DNA of 64,000 bases from OLB11 sp041392835 (GTDB taxonomy: Bacteria > Bacteroidota > Bacteroidia > Chitinophagales > Chitinophagaceae). The position numbers and the translations under genes are program-made. Positions 1-9,332 of the stretch are shown here, piece by piece. Within the stretch, counting starts at the first letter, position 1; each line of letters opens with the position of its first letter. The stretch covers positions 744,001-808,000 of the forward strand of contig JAWKLF010000001.1 of NCBI GenBank assembly GCA_041392835.1. The letters are read 5' to 3'. The notes below the pieces were generated by a model. That model searched no databases and was not told the origin of the DNA. It saw only the letters and a list, made by a program, of their open reading frames with translations.

Positions 1-1925
1 TATTAATTTTTATAATGTGTTTGTTGCTTAGTAAAATGGGTCTTGGCCAATTACCATCAGCACCATATACGGAACAGTATAGCGGCTCACCGAATTTTGT
101 ATATACTGATAATGTATGTACAGAACATTTTACACCTTCTTCTAATTTTCCTATTGATGGGACTATAACATTCAGGTCAAATACCGATGGTGGAATAAGT
201 TCACTTATAGTACAGTTAACCGACCCATTAGGAGGTATTATAAAAACTGACGCTTATAAAGATTTCCAAGGATTTGATTTGGTTCCAACTGCATGCGCAT
301 ACAATTCTGTTACCCAACAATATGTAGTTTGTGGCAATAGTAGTCTAAATACTGGAAATGCAGCAAATTCTATTTGGTATGGTATTTTTGATCAAGATTT
401 AAATTTATTTGGAGGTCAATTTTTTTATAATGAATATTTATGTACAAATATAGCTAATCAAACTCAACAATATAGTTTAGTGACAGATATTGCTCCTGTA
501 ATTTATAAACCTGCATCTACCAATTCACCATTAATTGCATTTGTGATGACTGGTATAGTTTCGGATTTGCCTTTAAATCAACCTGGTGGAGATAGACGAA
601 TTTTTATTATTGAACTAGACGGATGGGGAGGTATCGGCATGGGGCATGAATATGATATTTCATCAAACTATATTAATCCTGGGATTTCTAACACAATGTA
701 CGCATATCCTTCACGTATTATTGAAGTACGCAATACAAGCAACCCATTCTATGCTACAGGCTCTTTATATTGTATATCTGGATCTGCCGAGGGAGGGGAT
801 ATTGGAACTGGTGGTATTACTAAGGGGATTTTTTCACTTCTAACTGAAAATAATTTTAATATTACTACACAACAAATAGAAGGCTATCAATCAGACGGAG
901 CAGACAAACTTTATATTGGAGACATTCGTTATGATATGGATTTAGATGAAATACTTCTGATGGGTTCATATGTAGAAACGATCACTCCACCTAATAGTAA
1001 TAGAGGCTTTTTTATTGATAAAATAGATAATTTTCAATCGTCATCCACAATTAATTTTCATTCGATGACTGCTTTAAGCAATAATTTGCCAAAAATATCA
1101 TTTTCCCTGCCTTGGTATCAAGAAGGCGTGCCTAGAGGTGGTAAAATTGGTACACACATATTAAGTAATCAACGTTGTGATATTGCAGGGTATATTCAAG
1201 AAAACCCTAACTTTAATCAAACGTATAAATTGCCGTTACTATTTAACGTAGATTATGCAAATTCTGCTTTGCAAAATTGGAACACATCTGGATTTACAAC
1301 TTGTTATTACTATCCACGTATACAAATCAGCGGTGTAGGGAATAATTACTATCCATTACATTATTATGCCACCCCGTGGTATCCCGACCATACATGCCAT
1401 GAATATAGTAATCAAACTGGTTTTATGTATTTAGGGGGGCTATCAAACAATGGCGCCGCTTTTGATGATTACGTAGGTATACAAACCATAAATTATAACA
1501 ATAATTGCTTATTCGGTTCCGATTTATTACAAAATACAATGAATCCTATTGTGGATTTAGATATGCAAATTTTAGCAAACCCTAATTTAGGAAGTTCTTT
1601 AACTGTATTCTCTTGTGGTGCAGGTATGAATGGCATCAACATCAACCAAACAAATTGCCAATTTTCACCATTCAAATTATCTATTTTCGATACCGATTAT
1701 TCTATAAACCAAAATGAGCATACATTATCGATACATAATACAATAAATAATGAGATCTGTTGTATGTATAACTTTGCTGGACAGCTTATTCAAAAAAAAA
1801 TGGCAACATCTTTACACAACACTCAATTTGACATTTCTGGTTTATCAGCTGGTTTATATATAGTTTCAGTATATAACAGCAATGATGGACAATTAAAATA
1901 CACACAAAAAGTATCAATACAATAG
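1..1925 (+). CDS. Secreted T9SS type A sorting-domain protein, 5' end outside window
   Basis: The reading frame is open to the first base of the window. An ATG lies at position 15, but the codons before it continue a hydrophobic run (LIFIMCLLLSKMGLGQ), which looks like the second half of a signal peptide whose start lies upstream. The mature part is rich in Asn, Ser, Gly and Tyr, with no catalytic motif I recognise. The last ~75 residues form a typical Por-secretion (type A) sorting domain: a strand beginning near LSIHN, then GQLIQKK, FDISGLSAGLYIVSV and a final KVSIQ. The product should therefore cross the outer membrane through the type IX system and be surface-attached or released. The next gene starts 4 nt after the stop, so the two are probably co-transcribed. 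Function of the main body is unknown. Confidence 0.85.
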   Translation, partial: LIFIMCLLLSKMGLGQLPSAPYTEQYSGSPNFVYTDNVCTEHFTPSSNFPIDGTITFRSNTDGGISSLIVQLTDPLGGIIKTDAYKDFQGFDLVPTACAYNSVTQQYVVCGNSSLNTGNAANSIWYGIFDQDLNLFGGQFFYNEYLCTNIANQTQQYSLVTDIAPVIYKPASTNSPLIAFVMTGIVSDLPLNQPGGDRRIFIIELDGWGGIGMGHEYDISSNYINPGISNTMYAYPSRIIEVRNTSNPFYATGSLYCISGSAEGGDIGTGGITKGIFSLLTENNFNITTQQIEGYQSDGADKLYIGDIRYDMDLDEILLMGSYVETITPPNSNRGFFIDKIDNFQSSSTINFHSMTALSNNLPKISFSLPWYQEGVPRGGKIGTHILSNQRCDIAGYIQENPNFNQTYKLPLLFNVDYANSALQNWNTSGFTTCYYYPRIQISGVGNNYYPLHYYATPWYPDHTCHEYSNQTGFMYLGGLSNNGAAFDDYVGIQTINYNNNCLFGSDLLQNTMNPIVDLDMQILANPNLGSSLTVFSCGAGMNGININQTNCQFSPFKLSIFDTDYSINQNEHTLSIHNTINNEICCMYNFAGQLIQKKMATSLHNTQFDISGLSAGLYIVSVYNSNDGQLKYTQKVSIQ

Positions 1926-1929
1926 CAGT

Positions 1930-4770
1930 ATGTTTAAAAGATATTTATTTTATCAATTATTTTACATAATTGTTTTGGTACAATTTGAATCTCGAGCTCA
2001 AAGTTTAGTATATCAAAGCCATGGGGGGGCTGAGTTTAGGTTTCAGCATCGCCCTGATATTGCAGATTCGGCATATCAATTGTTTTTAAGAATCAATGCA
2101 GCGGCAATTGTCGCGATAGGAAGCTCTGGACCGAATGCGGTTACAACATCATTAGTAATATCGCCTAATATAAACATTCACGACACAGATACTTATCACT
2201 ATTATTCTTATTTTTTTAAATCCCCAGTTTATCCTACCAATAACTATATAAATAATAACAATACCACCAAAACTATACTCAATCCCTTTACAGGTGATAG
2301 TGCTGGAAAATGGATTTTTAAAAACTGTACACCTAATTTCAATGCCGGCGCTTTGCAAAATGGGGTTGCTGCAGGAGGTAATGCGTTTAATAATACAACT
2401 TTATATATAGACACTTTTGAGCATATTCGTGATATATGGTACGATACCATAATCTATTTACCTGAAAAAAGTGGTCTATGGCAAGTAATGCAATATTCTG
2501 TTACTAATAATAATTTGACTTGTGGTTGGCAAGGACCAACTGGTTTTGTGGGTAAAGAGCATACTAATTTGGATACTACTAACAATTATTTTTACCCAGG
2601 CCAGCCTTGGTTTTATGCAAGCAATTTTTATACTAGTGGTGGCATAGCCCAAATCAATACCTTAGTACCCAATAGCAATCCTTATTTTTTGAGTTATCCT
2701 ACTGGGGTTTTTTACAAAAACGTCCCATCGGTCTATAAACAACTTGCCGTAGATCCCGATGGCGATTCCTTGGTGTTTAGCAGTATACACATGGTTTTTC
2801 CCGATACCATGTCACAAGGCTCAGCTAACTATAATAATCAAAAGGAGTTTGCTCTATTCGATAATTGTTATAATCAGCTCCCACCTTACGATACCAACTA
2901 CACAGGTTTCGTACATTCACCTTATACTTGCATACCAGGTACAGGCAACATAACAAATTGCATTACCTACGATCCAATCTATAACCCCTTCGATACCGAT
3001 AGCACCTTTTGGGTAGATCCTCACAATGGCGATGTACACTTTACAGCCAAGAGTGCCTTTCAAACAGCAGCCTTATTACTACGCTGTGATGAATATCGCC
3101 AAGGCGTTTGGGTTGGATCAGTAAATCGTTTTGTAGATTTTATGGTTTTCGACAGCACCTATAGTAGTTCTCCTTCCTTTTATATAGATAGCAATAATCT
3201 GGTCAATTGCATCAAAGACAGTGACTATGCCATTACAGCCTGTGCTGGCAGTACTATTGCTATTCCTTTTATAGGCTTGGGTGCTGAGCCTGGGCTTTCG
3301 CATTTGGCTGCCAAAGACAATCATAGTGTGTCTATACCCGCCTCCAATGTTAGCTATATGGGCATTGGTACCGATAGTGTACATGGGGTTCTCAACTGGG
3401 CTATACCTGCCAATGCTACAGGCGAGCATGTGTTGCTCATTACCCTCAATGATAGTATTTGTAGCAAAACGCCTTATCTCTTCGACCACAATTATCTACT
3501 TCGCATACATATTACCCATGGCATAAATACAGGCTCCGATACCAGTATTTGCCAAGGGCAAAGCCTCACCCTCATGCCCAAAGACATCGGTAATAATACT
3601 ACTGTAAACTGGACGGTGCTAACAGGCAATGCCAATAGCCTGAGTTGTACTTCGTGTATCAACCCTATTGCTACACCCTCGCAAACGACTACCTATGTGG
3701 CCCAAATACCAGTATCGGCCAGTAGCAGTTGCAAAACAGCCGATACGATTACCGTATATGTCATACCAGACTTTAGCATACAGGCTAGCGATACGACGAT
3801 ATGCAAACCCGAAATACAAATACCGCTGCATGTACAAAGTAGTATAAACAGTAGTGCACTTTCTTACCAATGGACTCCCAATACAGGGGTTGTAGGCAGT
3901 ACTCAAAGTTCTACACTCATCATCAATCCGGCTACTACGCAATATATCGTTACGGTAAGCGATACTTCGGGTTGCTTTACGCATACCGATACGGCTACTG
4001 TAGTGTATGATAATGGTTTTACAGCCAATATCAGTGTTAGCCCACAAGATATTTGCACTGGCGATACGGTAGCTATCACCGTTGCAGGCACGGGCATTAG
4101 CACGGTAGCTTGGAGTCCTGATTATCATATCAGTAGCCTCTCTGGCAATAGTGTGTTTGCTTGGCCCGATACCAATCATGTGTATCAAGCCCTAATACAA
4201 TCTCAAAATTCGAGTTGTAAGCTATATCTGGATCAAGCAGTATATGTTACGGCGCTTCGCGCCGATGCAGGCCCTGATAGAAGTATCTTTGATGGCGAAT
4301 CGCTTATATTAGGAGGTGCTGATATGCTTTGTGGTGAGGGCTGCACGGTGCAGTGGTATCCAGACAAGTATTTGGTACATTACTTACTACTTAATCCCAA
4401 AGCAACGCCTCCAGAGGATATGACGTATTGGGTAAAGCTAAGCAGCGCACAAGGTGGCTGTGAGGATAGAGATACGATGCAAATACATGTGAAGTGTACA
4501 GATATATACTTGCCCAATGCCTTCAACCCTCGTTCGGATGTAGATAATAATCATTTTGGACCTCGCAATATTTCTATAGAATTAAAATACTTTAGAATCT
4601 TTAATCGCTGGGGCGAAATGGTGTTTAGCACCAACGATGTAGGCCAGCGTTGGGATGGCACCTACCAAGGCAAAGCCCAACCCATGGACACTTACATTTG
4701 GACTATAGAAGGCAAATGCCCCAATGGCGAATGGATACAAAAAAAAGGAAATGTAACGCTGGTGAGGTAG
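1930..4770 (+). CDS. Large secreted protein with gliding-motility-type (T9SS type B) C-terminal domain
   Basis: This 946-residue protein has a signal peptide (residues 1 to ~24, ending ESRAQ). A long N-terminal half of unknown fold is rich in Asp/Asn/Tyr. From about residue 534 come Ig/PKD-like modules (for example GSDTSICQGQSLTL and ASDTTICKPEIQIPL), as in Cytophaga 'CHU large protein' families. Residues ~856-946 are a gliding-motility-associated C-terminal domain: IYLPNAFNPRSD, FRIFNRWGEMVF, WDGTYQGK and a final KGNVTLVR. That domain is a type B signal for the type IX secretion system, so the protein is probably an adhesin-like surface protein. It follows the previous T9SS cargo gene by 4 nt. 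The 3' half is visibly less AT-rich than the 5' half, which suggests a mosaic origin. The substrate or ligand cannot be read from sequence. Confidence 0.87.
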   Translation: MFKRYLFYQLFYIIVLVQFESRAQSLVYQSHGGAEFRFQHRPDIADSAYQLFLRINAAAIVAIGSSGPNAVTTSLVISPNINIHDTDTYHYYSYFFKSPVYPTNNYINNNNTTKTILNPFTGDSAGKWIFKNCTPNFNAGALQNGVAAGGNAFNNTTLYIDTFEHIRDIWYDTIIYLPEKSGLWQVMQYSVTNNNLTCGWQGPTGFVGKEHTNLDTTNNYFYPGQPWFYASNFYTSGGIAQINTLVPNSNPYFLSYPTGVFYKNVPSVYKQLAVDPDGDSLVFSSIHMVFPDTMSQGSANYNNQKEFALFDNCYNQLPPYDTNYTGFVHSPYTCIPGTGNITNCITYDPIYNPFDTDSTFWVDPHNGDVHFTAKSAFQTAALLLRCDEYRQGVWVGSVNRFVDFMVFDSTYSSSPSFYIDSNNLVNCIKDSDYAITACAGSTIAIPFIGLGAEPGLSHLAAKDNHSVSIPASNVSYMGIGTDSVHGVLNWAIPANATGEHVLLITLNDSICSKTPYLFDHNYLLRIHITHGINTGSDTSICQGQSLTLMPKDIGNNTTVNWTVLTGNANSLSCTSCINPIATPSQTTTYVAQIPVSASSSCKTADTITVYVIPDFSIQASDTTICKPEIQIPLHVQSSINSSALSYQWTPNTGVVGSTQSSTLIINPATTQYIVTVSDTSGCFTHTDTATVVYDNGFTANISVSPQDICTGDTVAITVAGTGISTVAWSPDYHISSLSGNSVFAWPDTNHVYQALIQSQNSSCKLYLDQAVYVTALRADAGPDRSIFDGESLILGGADMLCGEGCTVQWYPDKYLVHYLLLNPKATPPEDMTYWVKLSSAQGGCEDRDTMQIHVKCTDIYLPNAFNPRSDVDNNHFGPRNISIELKYFRIFNRWGEMVFSTNDVGQRWDGTYQGKAQPMDTYIWTIEGKCPNGEWIQKKGNVTLVR

Positions 4771-4803
4771 CTATAAAGTGTAGTAAGTAATCTATATTAT
4801 TAA

Positions 4804-5710
4804 GAAACATTTTTTCTAAAGCGCTATGATACGGAACAAAAGTGTATTGATTTTTTCCGTGATTATTGCGAGCATCATGGTTTGGTATGTACCTTTTGCT
4901 CAAGTCCAGCTCTTCACTGGAGTAATTCAAAAAGGGCTTGGCATTGCAATGCCTGTGCCAAACGAATAGGTTTGCGCAAAGGCACTATCATGGAGAATTC
5001 CAAATTGCCCTATCGAATATGGTTAACTGTTTTGTATTTGATGTCGATGACCAAGAAAGGATATTCAGCGAAAGAAATGCAAAACTTGCATGGGCATAAT
5101 CGCTATGAGCCCATTTGGTTAATGATGCATAAAATTCGAATCATGATGGGTAAAAGAGACCAACAATATCAGTTGGATGGATTCGTCGAACTTGATGAGG
5201 GATTCTTTGCAGGACATCGAAAACAAGGCATAAACGAAAGAGGCCAACCACTCAAAGAAATTGATCGAAATGAAAAGGTCCTGGTAGCAGTTAATCGCGG
5301 AGACAAAGGAGCTAGGTATTTAAAGATGACAGTTGTTGATTCCCTATCCAAGAAAGATATAGCCTATGAAGTTCCTAAAATGATTGGGAAAAGTGCAACT
5401 GTAATAACTGATGGCAGAAGATGCTACACGCCTTTAGAATCTATAGTTGAAGAACACCAAGTTCATATCATACGCATTAAAAAAGAAGTCTGTAATGTTT
5501 TCCCGTGGGTACATATAGCCATTAGTAATGCCCAAAAGAAGATTAAAGGCATCCATCACCATGTATACAATAAGTATATGCAAAAATATTTGAATGAATT
5601 TACCTATCGGTTCAACCGAAGAAATTTCAATGAGAAAATATTTGAACGCCTATTAATTGCTGTCACTGCATTTGCTTGGTTCGCTTAGGCTATTATGCGG
5701 ATAAGCATTA
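4804..5710. mobile_element. Remnant IS1595-type insertion sequence
   Basis: The limits are set by transposase homology on the left (in-frame codons from 4804) and by a possible end sequence on the right (TATTATGCGGATAA at 5691-5704, just after the stop). I looked for an inverted copy of the right end in 4770-4830 and found none. I also saw no target-site duplication. This fits a left-truncated element, although the outer limits are uncertain. Confidence 0.45.
4882..5688 (+). CDS. IS1595-family (ISXO2-like) transposase, start codon missing
   Basis: A DDE-type transposase of the IS1595 group. The visible frame has a zinc ribbon (C3-x2-C6, C22-x2-C25), a first catalytic Asp in VELDEGFFAG (D105), a second in VITDGRRCY (D177), and the family's C-terminal signature (HIAISNAQKKIKG, then LNEFTYRFNRRNF). 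The first start in frame is a TTG at 4882, inside the zinc ribbon. Homologous-looking codons continue upstream to 4804 (FFLKRYDTEQKCIDFFRDY), where a stop lies at 4801, with no ATG, GTG or TTG between. The intact gene must have started further upstream, so this copy has probably lost its start and left end. It lies between a T9SS gene and convergent fabG. Probably inactive. Confidence 0.8.
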   Translation: MVCTFCSSPALHWSNSKRAWHCNACAKRIGLRKGTIMENSKLPYRIWLTVLYLMSMTKKGYSAKEMQNLHGHNRYEPIWLMMHKIRIMMGKRDQQYQLDGFVELDEGFFAGHRKQGINERGQPLKEIDRNEKVLVAVNRGDKGARYLKMTVVDSLSKKDIAYEVPKMIGKSATVITDGRRCYTPLESIVEEHQVHIIRIKKEVCNVFPWVHIAISNAQKKIKGIHHHVYNKYMQKYLNEFTYRFNRRNFNEKIFERLLIAVTAFAWFA

Positions 5711-5742
5711 ATAAATTCTTTTTATTTTATACAGACAATCTA

Positions 5743-6498
5743 CTATATACACAACCCACCACAAACGCTGATTACTTGCCCTGTGATATAATTTCCCATA
5801 TCGGAAGCTAAGTACAGGCAAGTATTAGCAATATCATCGGCCGATGCAAAACGCCCAAGTGGAATACCAGCCTTATATTTTTCAGCACCTTCGCCCGATT
5901 GTAAATAAGAGGTCATATCGGTTTCTACAAAACCAGGTGCTATAGCATTGCATCGTATATTGCGACTTCCAATTTCTTTGGCTATAGATTTTGTAAATCC
6001 AATAACGCCTGCTTTGCTGGCAGCATAACTACTTTGTCCGGCATTGCCCATTTCGCCTATTACAGAACTCATATTAATAATACTACCACTTTTGGCTTTC
6101 ATCATAGGTTTTATAACGTGCTTAGTCATGCTAAAAACACTTTTTAAATTGGTTTGTATCACTTCGTCCCATTGTTGTTCTGTCATTCTCATCAACAGAT
6201 TATCGCGTGAGATGCCAGCATTGTTTACACAAATATCTATAGTACCAAAATCTTGTATTACATCATTGACAAATTTTTCGCAGTCGGCATATTCTGCTGC
6301 ATTACTTTGATAGGCTTTGGCATTTACACCCATTGCTTTGCATTGGGCCACAAGGGCTTCGCTTCTCTCTTTACTACTATCGCTGATATAACTAAATGCT
6401 ATATGGCATCCTGACTCTGCAAATTTTAATACAATGGCTTCTCCTATACCCCTGCTTCCACCTGTAATAATAGCAACTTTATTATCTAATAATTTCAT
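5743..6498 (-). CDS. fabG: 3-oxoacyl-[acyl-carrier-protein] reductase FabG
   Basis: A 251-residue classical short-chain dehydrogenase/reductase. It has the nucleotide-binding motif TGGSRGIGEA (residues ~12-21), the NNAGISRD motif, the catalytic Ser in NMSSVIGE and the catalytic pair in YAASKAG, plus the C-terminal pattern PGFVETDMT. FabG reduces 3-oxoacyl-ACP with NADPH in cytosolic type II fatty acid elongation. The length and the absence of extra domains fit FabG, but SDR enzymes are hard to tell apart and another ketoacyl or alcohol reductase is possible. It is the last of three minus-strand genes (VOC protein, tag, fabG) and lies 78 nt from tag, so joint transcription is possible. No other fatty acid synthesis gene is adjacent. 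Confidence 0.85.
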   Translation of the reverse strand: MKLLDNKVAIITGGSRGIGEAIVLKFAESGCHIAFSYISDSSKERSEALVAQCKAMGVNAKAYQSNAAEYADCEKFVNDVIQDFGTIDICVNNAGISRDNLLMRMTEQQWDEVIQTNLKSVFSMTKHVIKPMMKAKSGSIINMSSVIGEMGNAGQSSYAASKAGVIGFTKSIAKEIGSRNIRCNAIAPGFVETDMTSYLQSGEGAEKYKAGIPLGRFASADDIANTCLYLASDMGNYITGQVISVCGGLCI

Positions 6499-6576
6499 AG
6501 TAAAAAGATTTAAAATTAAATATGCGCTGCAAAATAGTTTTTTTTATTCAGAAAATTATGGATTATACCCAAAAGA

Positions 6577-7146
6577 CTATACTTGCTTATATCTAAAACA
6601 AGCAGTTAGATGATCATTGACTAAACCTGCTGCTTGCATGTAGGCATAGCAAATGGTGGAGCCTACAAATTTGAATCCTCGTGCATATAAATCTTTGCTC
6701 ATAGCATCGCTTTCTTTGGAGGTGGGTTTTATATGCTCATGTAATTTGACTTTGTTATTGATAGTCTTAAAATTGACAAACTTCCATATATAAGCATCAA
6801 AGCTTCCAAACTCTTTTTGTATGGCAATAAAAGCTTTGGCATTGGTAACCGTTGCATTTATTTTTAGTTTGTTTCTGATGATACCTTCATTTTGTAATAA
6901 TGCTTGAATTTTGGTATCGTCATATTTTGCTATTTTCTTATAATTAAATTGATCAAAAGCTTTTCTAAAATGTTCTCTCTTGTGCAAAATAGTGCGCCAG
7001 CTTAGGCCCGCTTGAAACGTATCTAATACTATAAATTCAAAATGTTTATTATCATCATGAACAGGCACTCCCCATTCTAGGTCATGGTAGTGCATTTCTT
7101 GTTCATCTTTTAAACACCACTGGCACCGAACAAGTTCTTTAGGCAT
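6577..7146 (-). CDS. tag: DNA-3-methyladenine glycosylase I
   Basis: A 189-residue TAG-family glycosylase that removes 3-methyladenine from alkylated DNA in base excision repair. It starts near the family signature with RCQWCLKDEQEMHYHDLEWG, which supplies the N-terminal Cys and His of the zinc-binding site. The C-terminal partner residues are seen in NDHLTACFRYK (His-x3-Cys). The block EFIVLDTFQAGLSWRTIL is the conserved helix that carries the base-recognition residues. Length matches the family. It follows the VOC-protein gene by 18 nt on the same strand, which suggests one transcript; a link between the two functions is not evident. On the other strand nearby lies xth, another base-excision repair gene. 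Confidence 0.93.
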   Translation of the reverse strand: MPKELVRCQWCLKDEQEMHYHDLEWGVPVHDDNKHFEFIVLDTFQAGLSWRTILHKREHFRKAFDQFNYKKIAKYDDTKIQALLQNEGIIRNKLKINATVTNAKAFIAIQKEFGSFDAYIWKFVNFKTINNKVKLHEHIKPTSKESDAMSKDLYARGFKFVGSTICYAYMQAAGLVNDHLTACFRYKQV

Positions 7147-7164
7147 GTATAAGTTTTTATTAAA

Positions 7165-7539
7165 TTATCGAATGGAGTGCAGCGCAATTCTATTGCCTTC
7201 GGTATCTACTATAAAGGCATAATAACCCGCTTCTTCGGATACCAACGTTTTGGGTACTATAATTCGTCCTCCAGCAGAGGGCACTTTGTCTAAGACTACG
7301 TTTAAATCGGGTCCTGCATTTAAATACAGTAAGGCGCCAGCACCACTGGGTATATAGCCTTCGCCATAGCATATAGCACCGCTCACCCCATCATCCTCGG
7401 CTGGGAAAAAAGCCATTTTATAACCTTGAATTTCGTTTGCATTCATTTGGATAGAAAAAATAGTTTCGTAAAAAGATTTTGCTCTCGCAAAATCTGAAAC
7501 AGCAATTTCGAACCAATTTATTTTGTTTCCAGCAAGCAT
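7165..7539 (-). CDS. VOC (glyoxalase/bleomycin-resistance fold) family protein
   Basis: A 124-residue single-domain vicinal-oxygen-chelate protein. The opening INWFEIAVSDFARAKSFYE is typical of the first beta-alpha-beta unit, and the ending FIVDTEGNRIALHS closes the second. The usual first metal ligand (His near the start) is replaced here, as in many uncharacterised VOC proteins close to the 'glyoxalase-like' group found next to stress genes. Substrate is unknown; binding of a small hydrophobic or oxidised metabolite is the usual guess. It leads a probable minus-strand unit with tag (18 nt downstream). The divergent gene xth starts 107 nt away, so the two share a promoter region. Confidence 0.85.
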   Translation of the reverse strand: MLAGNKINWFEIAVSDFARAKSFYETIFSIQMNANEIQGYKMAFFPAEDDGVSGAICYGEGYIPSGAGALLYLNAGPDLNVVLDKVPSAGGRIIVPKTLVSEEAGYYAFIVDTEGNRIALHSIR

Positions 7540-7611
7540 GAAAAAAAAATTTGTCGAAAATTACACTTTTTTTTCTTTCTTGTAAAAGATTTTTTTTTAG
7601 TTGCAGATATC

Positions 7612-7640
7612 TTGATGCATTAAAGTTTGACTTAAGTTTG
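7612..7640 (+). promoter_or_regulatory. Candidate promoter for xth
   Basis: A Bacteroidota-type -7 element TAAGTTTG (7633-7640) has a TTG 18 nt upstream (7612-7614) as a possible -33 element. The ATG of xth is 6 nt after the element, so the transcript would be leaderless or nearly so. This is pattern matching only. Confidence 0.4.
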
Positions 7641-7646
7641 TATATC

Positions 7647-8414
7647 ATGAAAATAATATCATATAACATTAATGGCATACGAGCAGCCATAAAGAAGGGC
7701 TTGTTAGATTGGATAAAAGAAGATAACGCAGACATATATTGCTTTCAAGAATTAAAAGCAAATAAAGAAGATATTCCCATTCAGGATTTTGAAGACTTGG
7801 GTTATCATACCTATTGGTATTCGGCTCAAAAAAAAGGGTATAGCGGTGTAGGGCTCATAAGTAAGATAAAGCCAAACCAAGTTACCTATGGATGTGGTTT
7901 GGAACAAGCGGATTATGAAGGTAGGGTGTTGCAAGCTTCGTTTCCAGATTTTGAATTGATTAATACTTATTTTCCAAGTGGTAGTAGTGGCGATGAAAGA
8001 CAAAACTATAAGATGGAATTTTTGGAGGATTATTTATCGTTTCTAAAACCTAAATTAAAAAATGGTCATGTTATAGTGGCTGGCGATTATAATATTTGTC
8101 ATCGAGAAATTGATATTCATGATCCCAAAGGAAACAAAAACTCAAGTGGTTTTTTGCCAGAAGAGAGAGACTGGATGGATCGGTTTTTTGCTTTGGGTAT
8201 GATTGATTCTTTTCGAATCAAATGTGAAGAGCCGCATCAATATTCTTGGTGGAGCTATAGAGCTAATGCAAGAGCCAACAACAAGGGGTGGCGTATTGAT
8301 TATATTAATGTATCTGAAAATTTAAAAAATAAAATCGAGGCAGTAGCCATATTGCCAGAGGTTACACATTCGGACCATTGTCCTGTAGAATTGTGTTTGG
8401 ATACAAGTAAGTAG
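7647..8414 (+). CDS. xth: Exodeoxyribonuclease III
   Basis: A 255-residue AP endonuclease/3'-5' exonuclease of the ExoIII/APE1 type, which cuts DNA at abasic sites. Motifs in order: SYNINGIRAA, the metal-binding Glu in FQELKA, NTYFPSGSSGDERQ, GDYNICHREIDIHDPK, RIDYINVS and the catalytic THSDHCPV. The frame is open further upstream, to 7551, but the extra 32 residues are not family-like and the ATG at 7647 gives the canonical N-terminus MKIISYNINGIR, so I chose it. It leads a plus-strand run with the prenyltransferase (33 nt) and ruvX (6 nt further gap), probably one operon. Confidence 0.95.
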   Translation: MKIISYNINGIRAAIKKGLLDWIKEDNADIYCFQELKANKEDIPIQDFEDLGYHTYWYSAQKKGYSGVGLISKIKPNQVTYGCGLEQADYEGRVLQASFPDFELINTYFPSGSSGDERQNYKMEFLEDYLSFLKPKLKNGHVIVAGDYNICHREIDIHDPKGNKNSSGFLPEERDWMDRFFALGMIDSFRIKCEEPHQYSWWSYRANARANNKGWRIDYINVSENLKNKIEAVAILPEVTHSDHCPVELCLDTSK

Positions 8415-8447
8415 TCAATTCCTTAATGTACTTTTGTAAAAGAAGCT

Positions 8448-9326
8448 ATGCTCAAAAAAATTTCACATTATTTATCACTAATCAAATTTAGCCATACCAT
8501 TTTTGCGATGCCATTTGCCATCATCGGATTTTTTTTGGGTTATCGCGATAGTCAGCATTTGAATGCCACTAAAAATTATACCTTGATTTTTAGTTTAATA
8601 CTCTTATGTATGGTTTTTGCTCGTTCGGCAGCCATGGCATTTAACCGGTATATAGACGAAAAGTATGATAAAATGAACCCTCGGACTGCATTGCGTGAAA
8701 TTCCAGCCGGACTTATAAGCAAACCACAAGCCTTACTGTTTATCATAGCCAATTCGATTTTGTTTATTGTTTGTACGTCTTTTATCAATGTATTGTGTTT
8801 TATGTTATCGCCTATAGCCTTGTTTGTCATATTATTTTATAGTTATACCAAGCGTTTTACAGCTTTGTGTCATATTGTACTAGGTGTGGGTCTTGCCTTA
8901 GCACCCATAGGTGCCTATTTGGCTGTCACTGGTCATTTTGCAACGGCACCACTTCTGTTTTCATTGGTTGTATTGACGTGGGTTAGTGGTTTTGATATTT
9001 TATATGCCTTACAAGATGAAGATTTTGATAAAGAATTTGCTTTGCGTTCTATACCTGTATACTTAGGTCGAAAAAAATCTATGCAACTTTCCATTTTCAT
9101 CCATGTTGTAACTGCAATACTTGTACTAGGTATAGGATATGTATATTTGAACCAATTTTTTTACTGGTTAGGTGCACTACTTTTTATAGCTTTATTAATC
9201 TATCAGCACACCTTGGTTAAGCCACATGATATTAGTAAAATTAATTTAGCCTTTGGCACTACCAATGGTATTGCAGGAGTTGTTTTTTCTGTTTTTGTTA
9301 TAGCATCTATTATTCATTTTTTATAA
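8448..9326 (+). CDS. UbiA-like polyprenyltransferase (menaquinone pathway type)
   Basis: A 292-residue integral membrane protein with about eight or nine hydrophobic segments. The first Asp-rich prenyl-diphosphate/Mg2+ site is NRYIDEKYDKMNPRT, and the second is seen in ILYALQDEDFDKEF. It belongs to the UbiA group that attaches a polyprenyl chain to an aromatic ring. In Bacteroidota this subgroup is usually assigned to menaquinone synthesis (4-hydroxybenzoate-type or MqnP/futalosine-type); the sequence alone does not settle the acceptor. It lies between xth and ruvX with short gaps (33 and 6 nt), so the three genes are probably co-transcribed although functionally unrelated. Confidence 0.85.
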   Translation: MLKKISHYLSLIKFSHTIFAMPFAIIGFFLGYRDSQHLNATKNYTLIFSLILLCMVFARSAAMAFNRYIDEKYDKMNPRTALREIPAGLISKPQALLFIIANSILFIVCTSFINVLCFMLSPIALFVILFYSYTKRFTALCHIVLGVGLALAPIGAYLAVTGHFATAPLLFSLVVLTWVSGFDILYALQDEDFDKEFALRSIPVYLGRKKSMQLSIFIHVVTAILVLGIGYVYLNQFFYWLGALLFIALLIYQHTLVKPHDISKINLAFGTTNGIAGVVFSVFVIASIIHFL

Positions 9327-9332
9327 CAACAT

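Noticed and set aside
3118..4188. Long minus-strand open frames inside the second T9SS gene
   Set aside because: The plus-strand protein has a signal peptide and a family-typical C-terminal domain; the reverse frames have repetitive, non-family composition and are antisense shadows.
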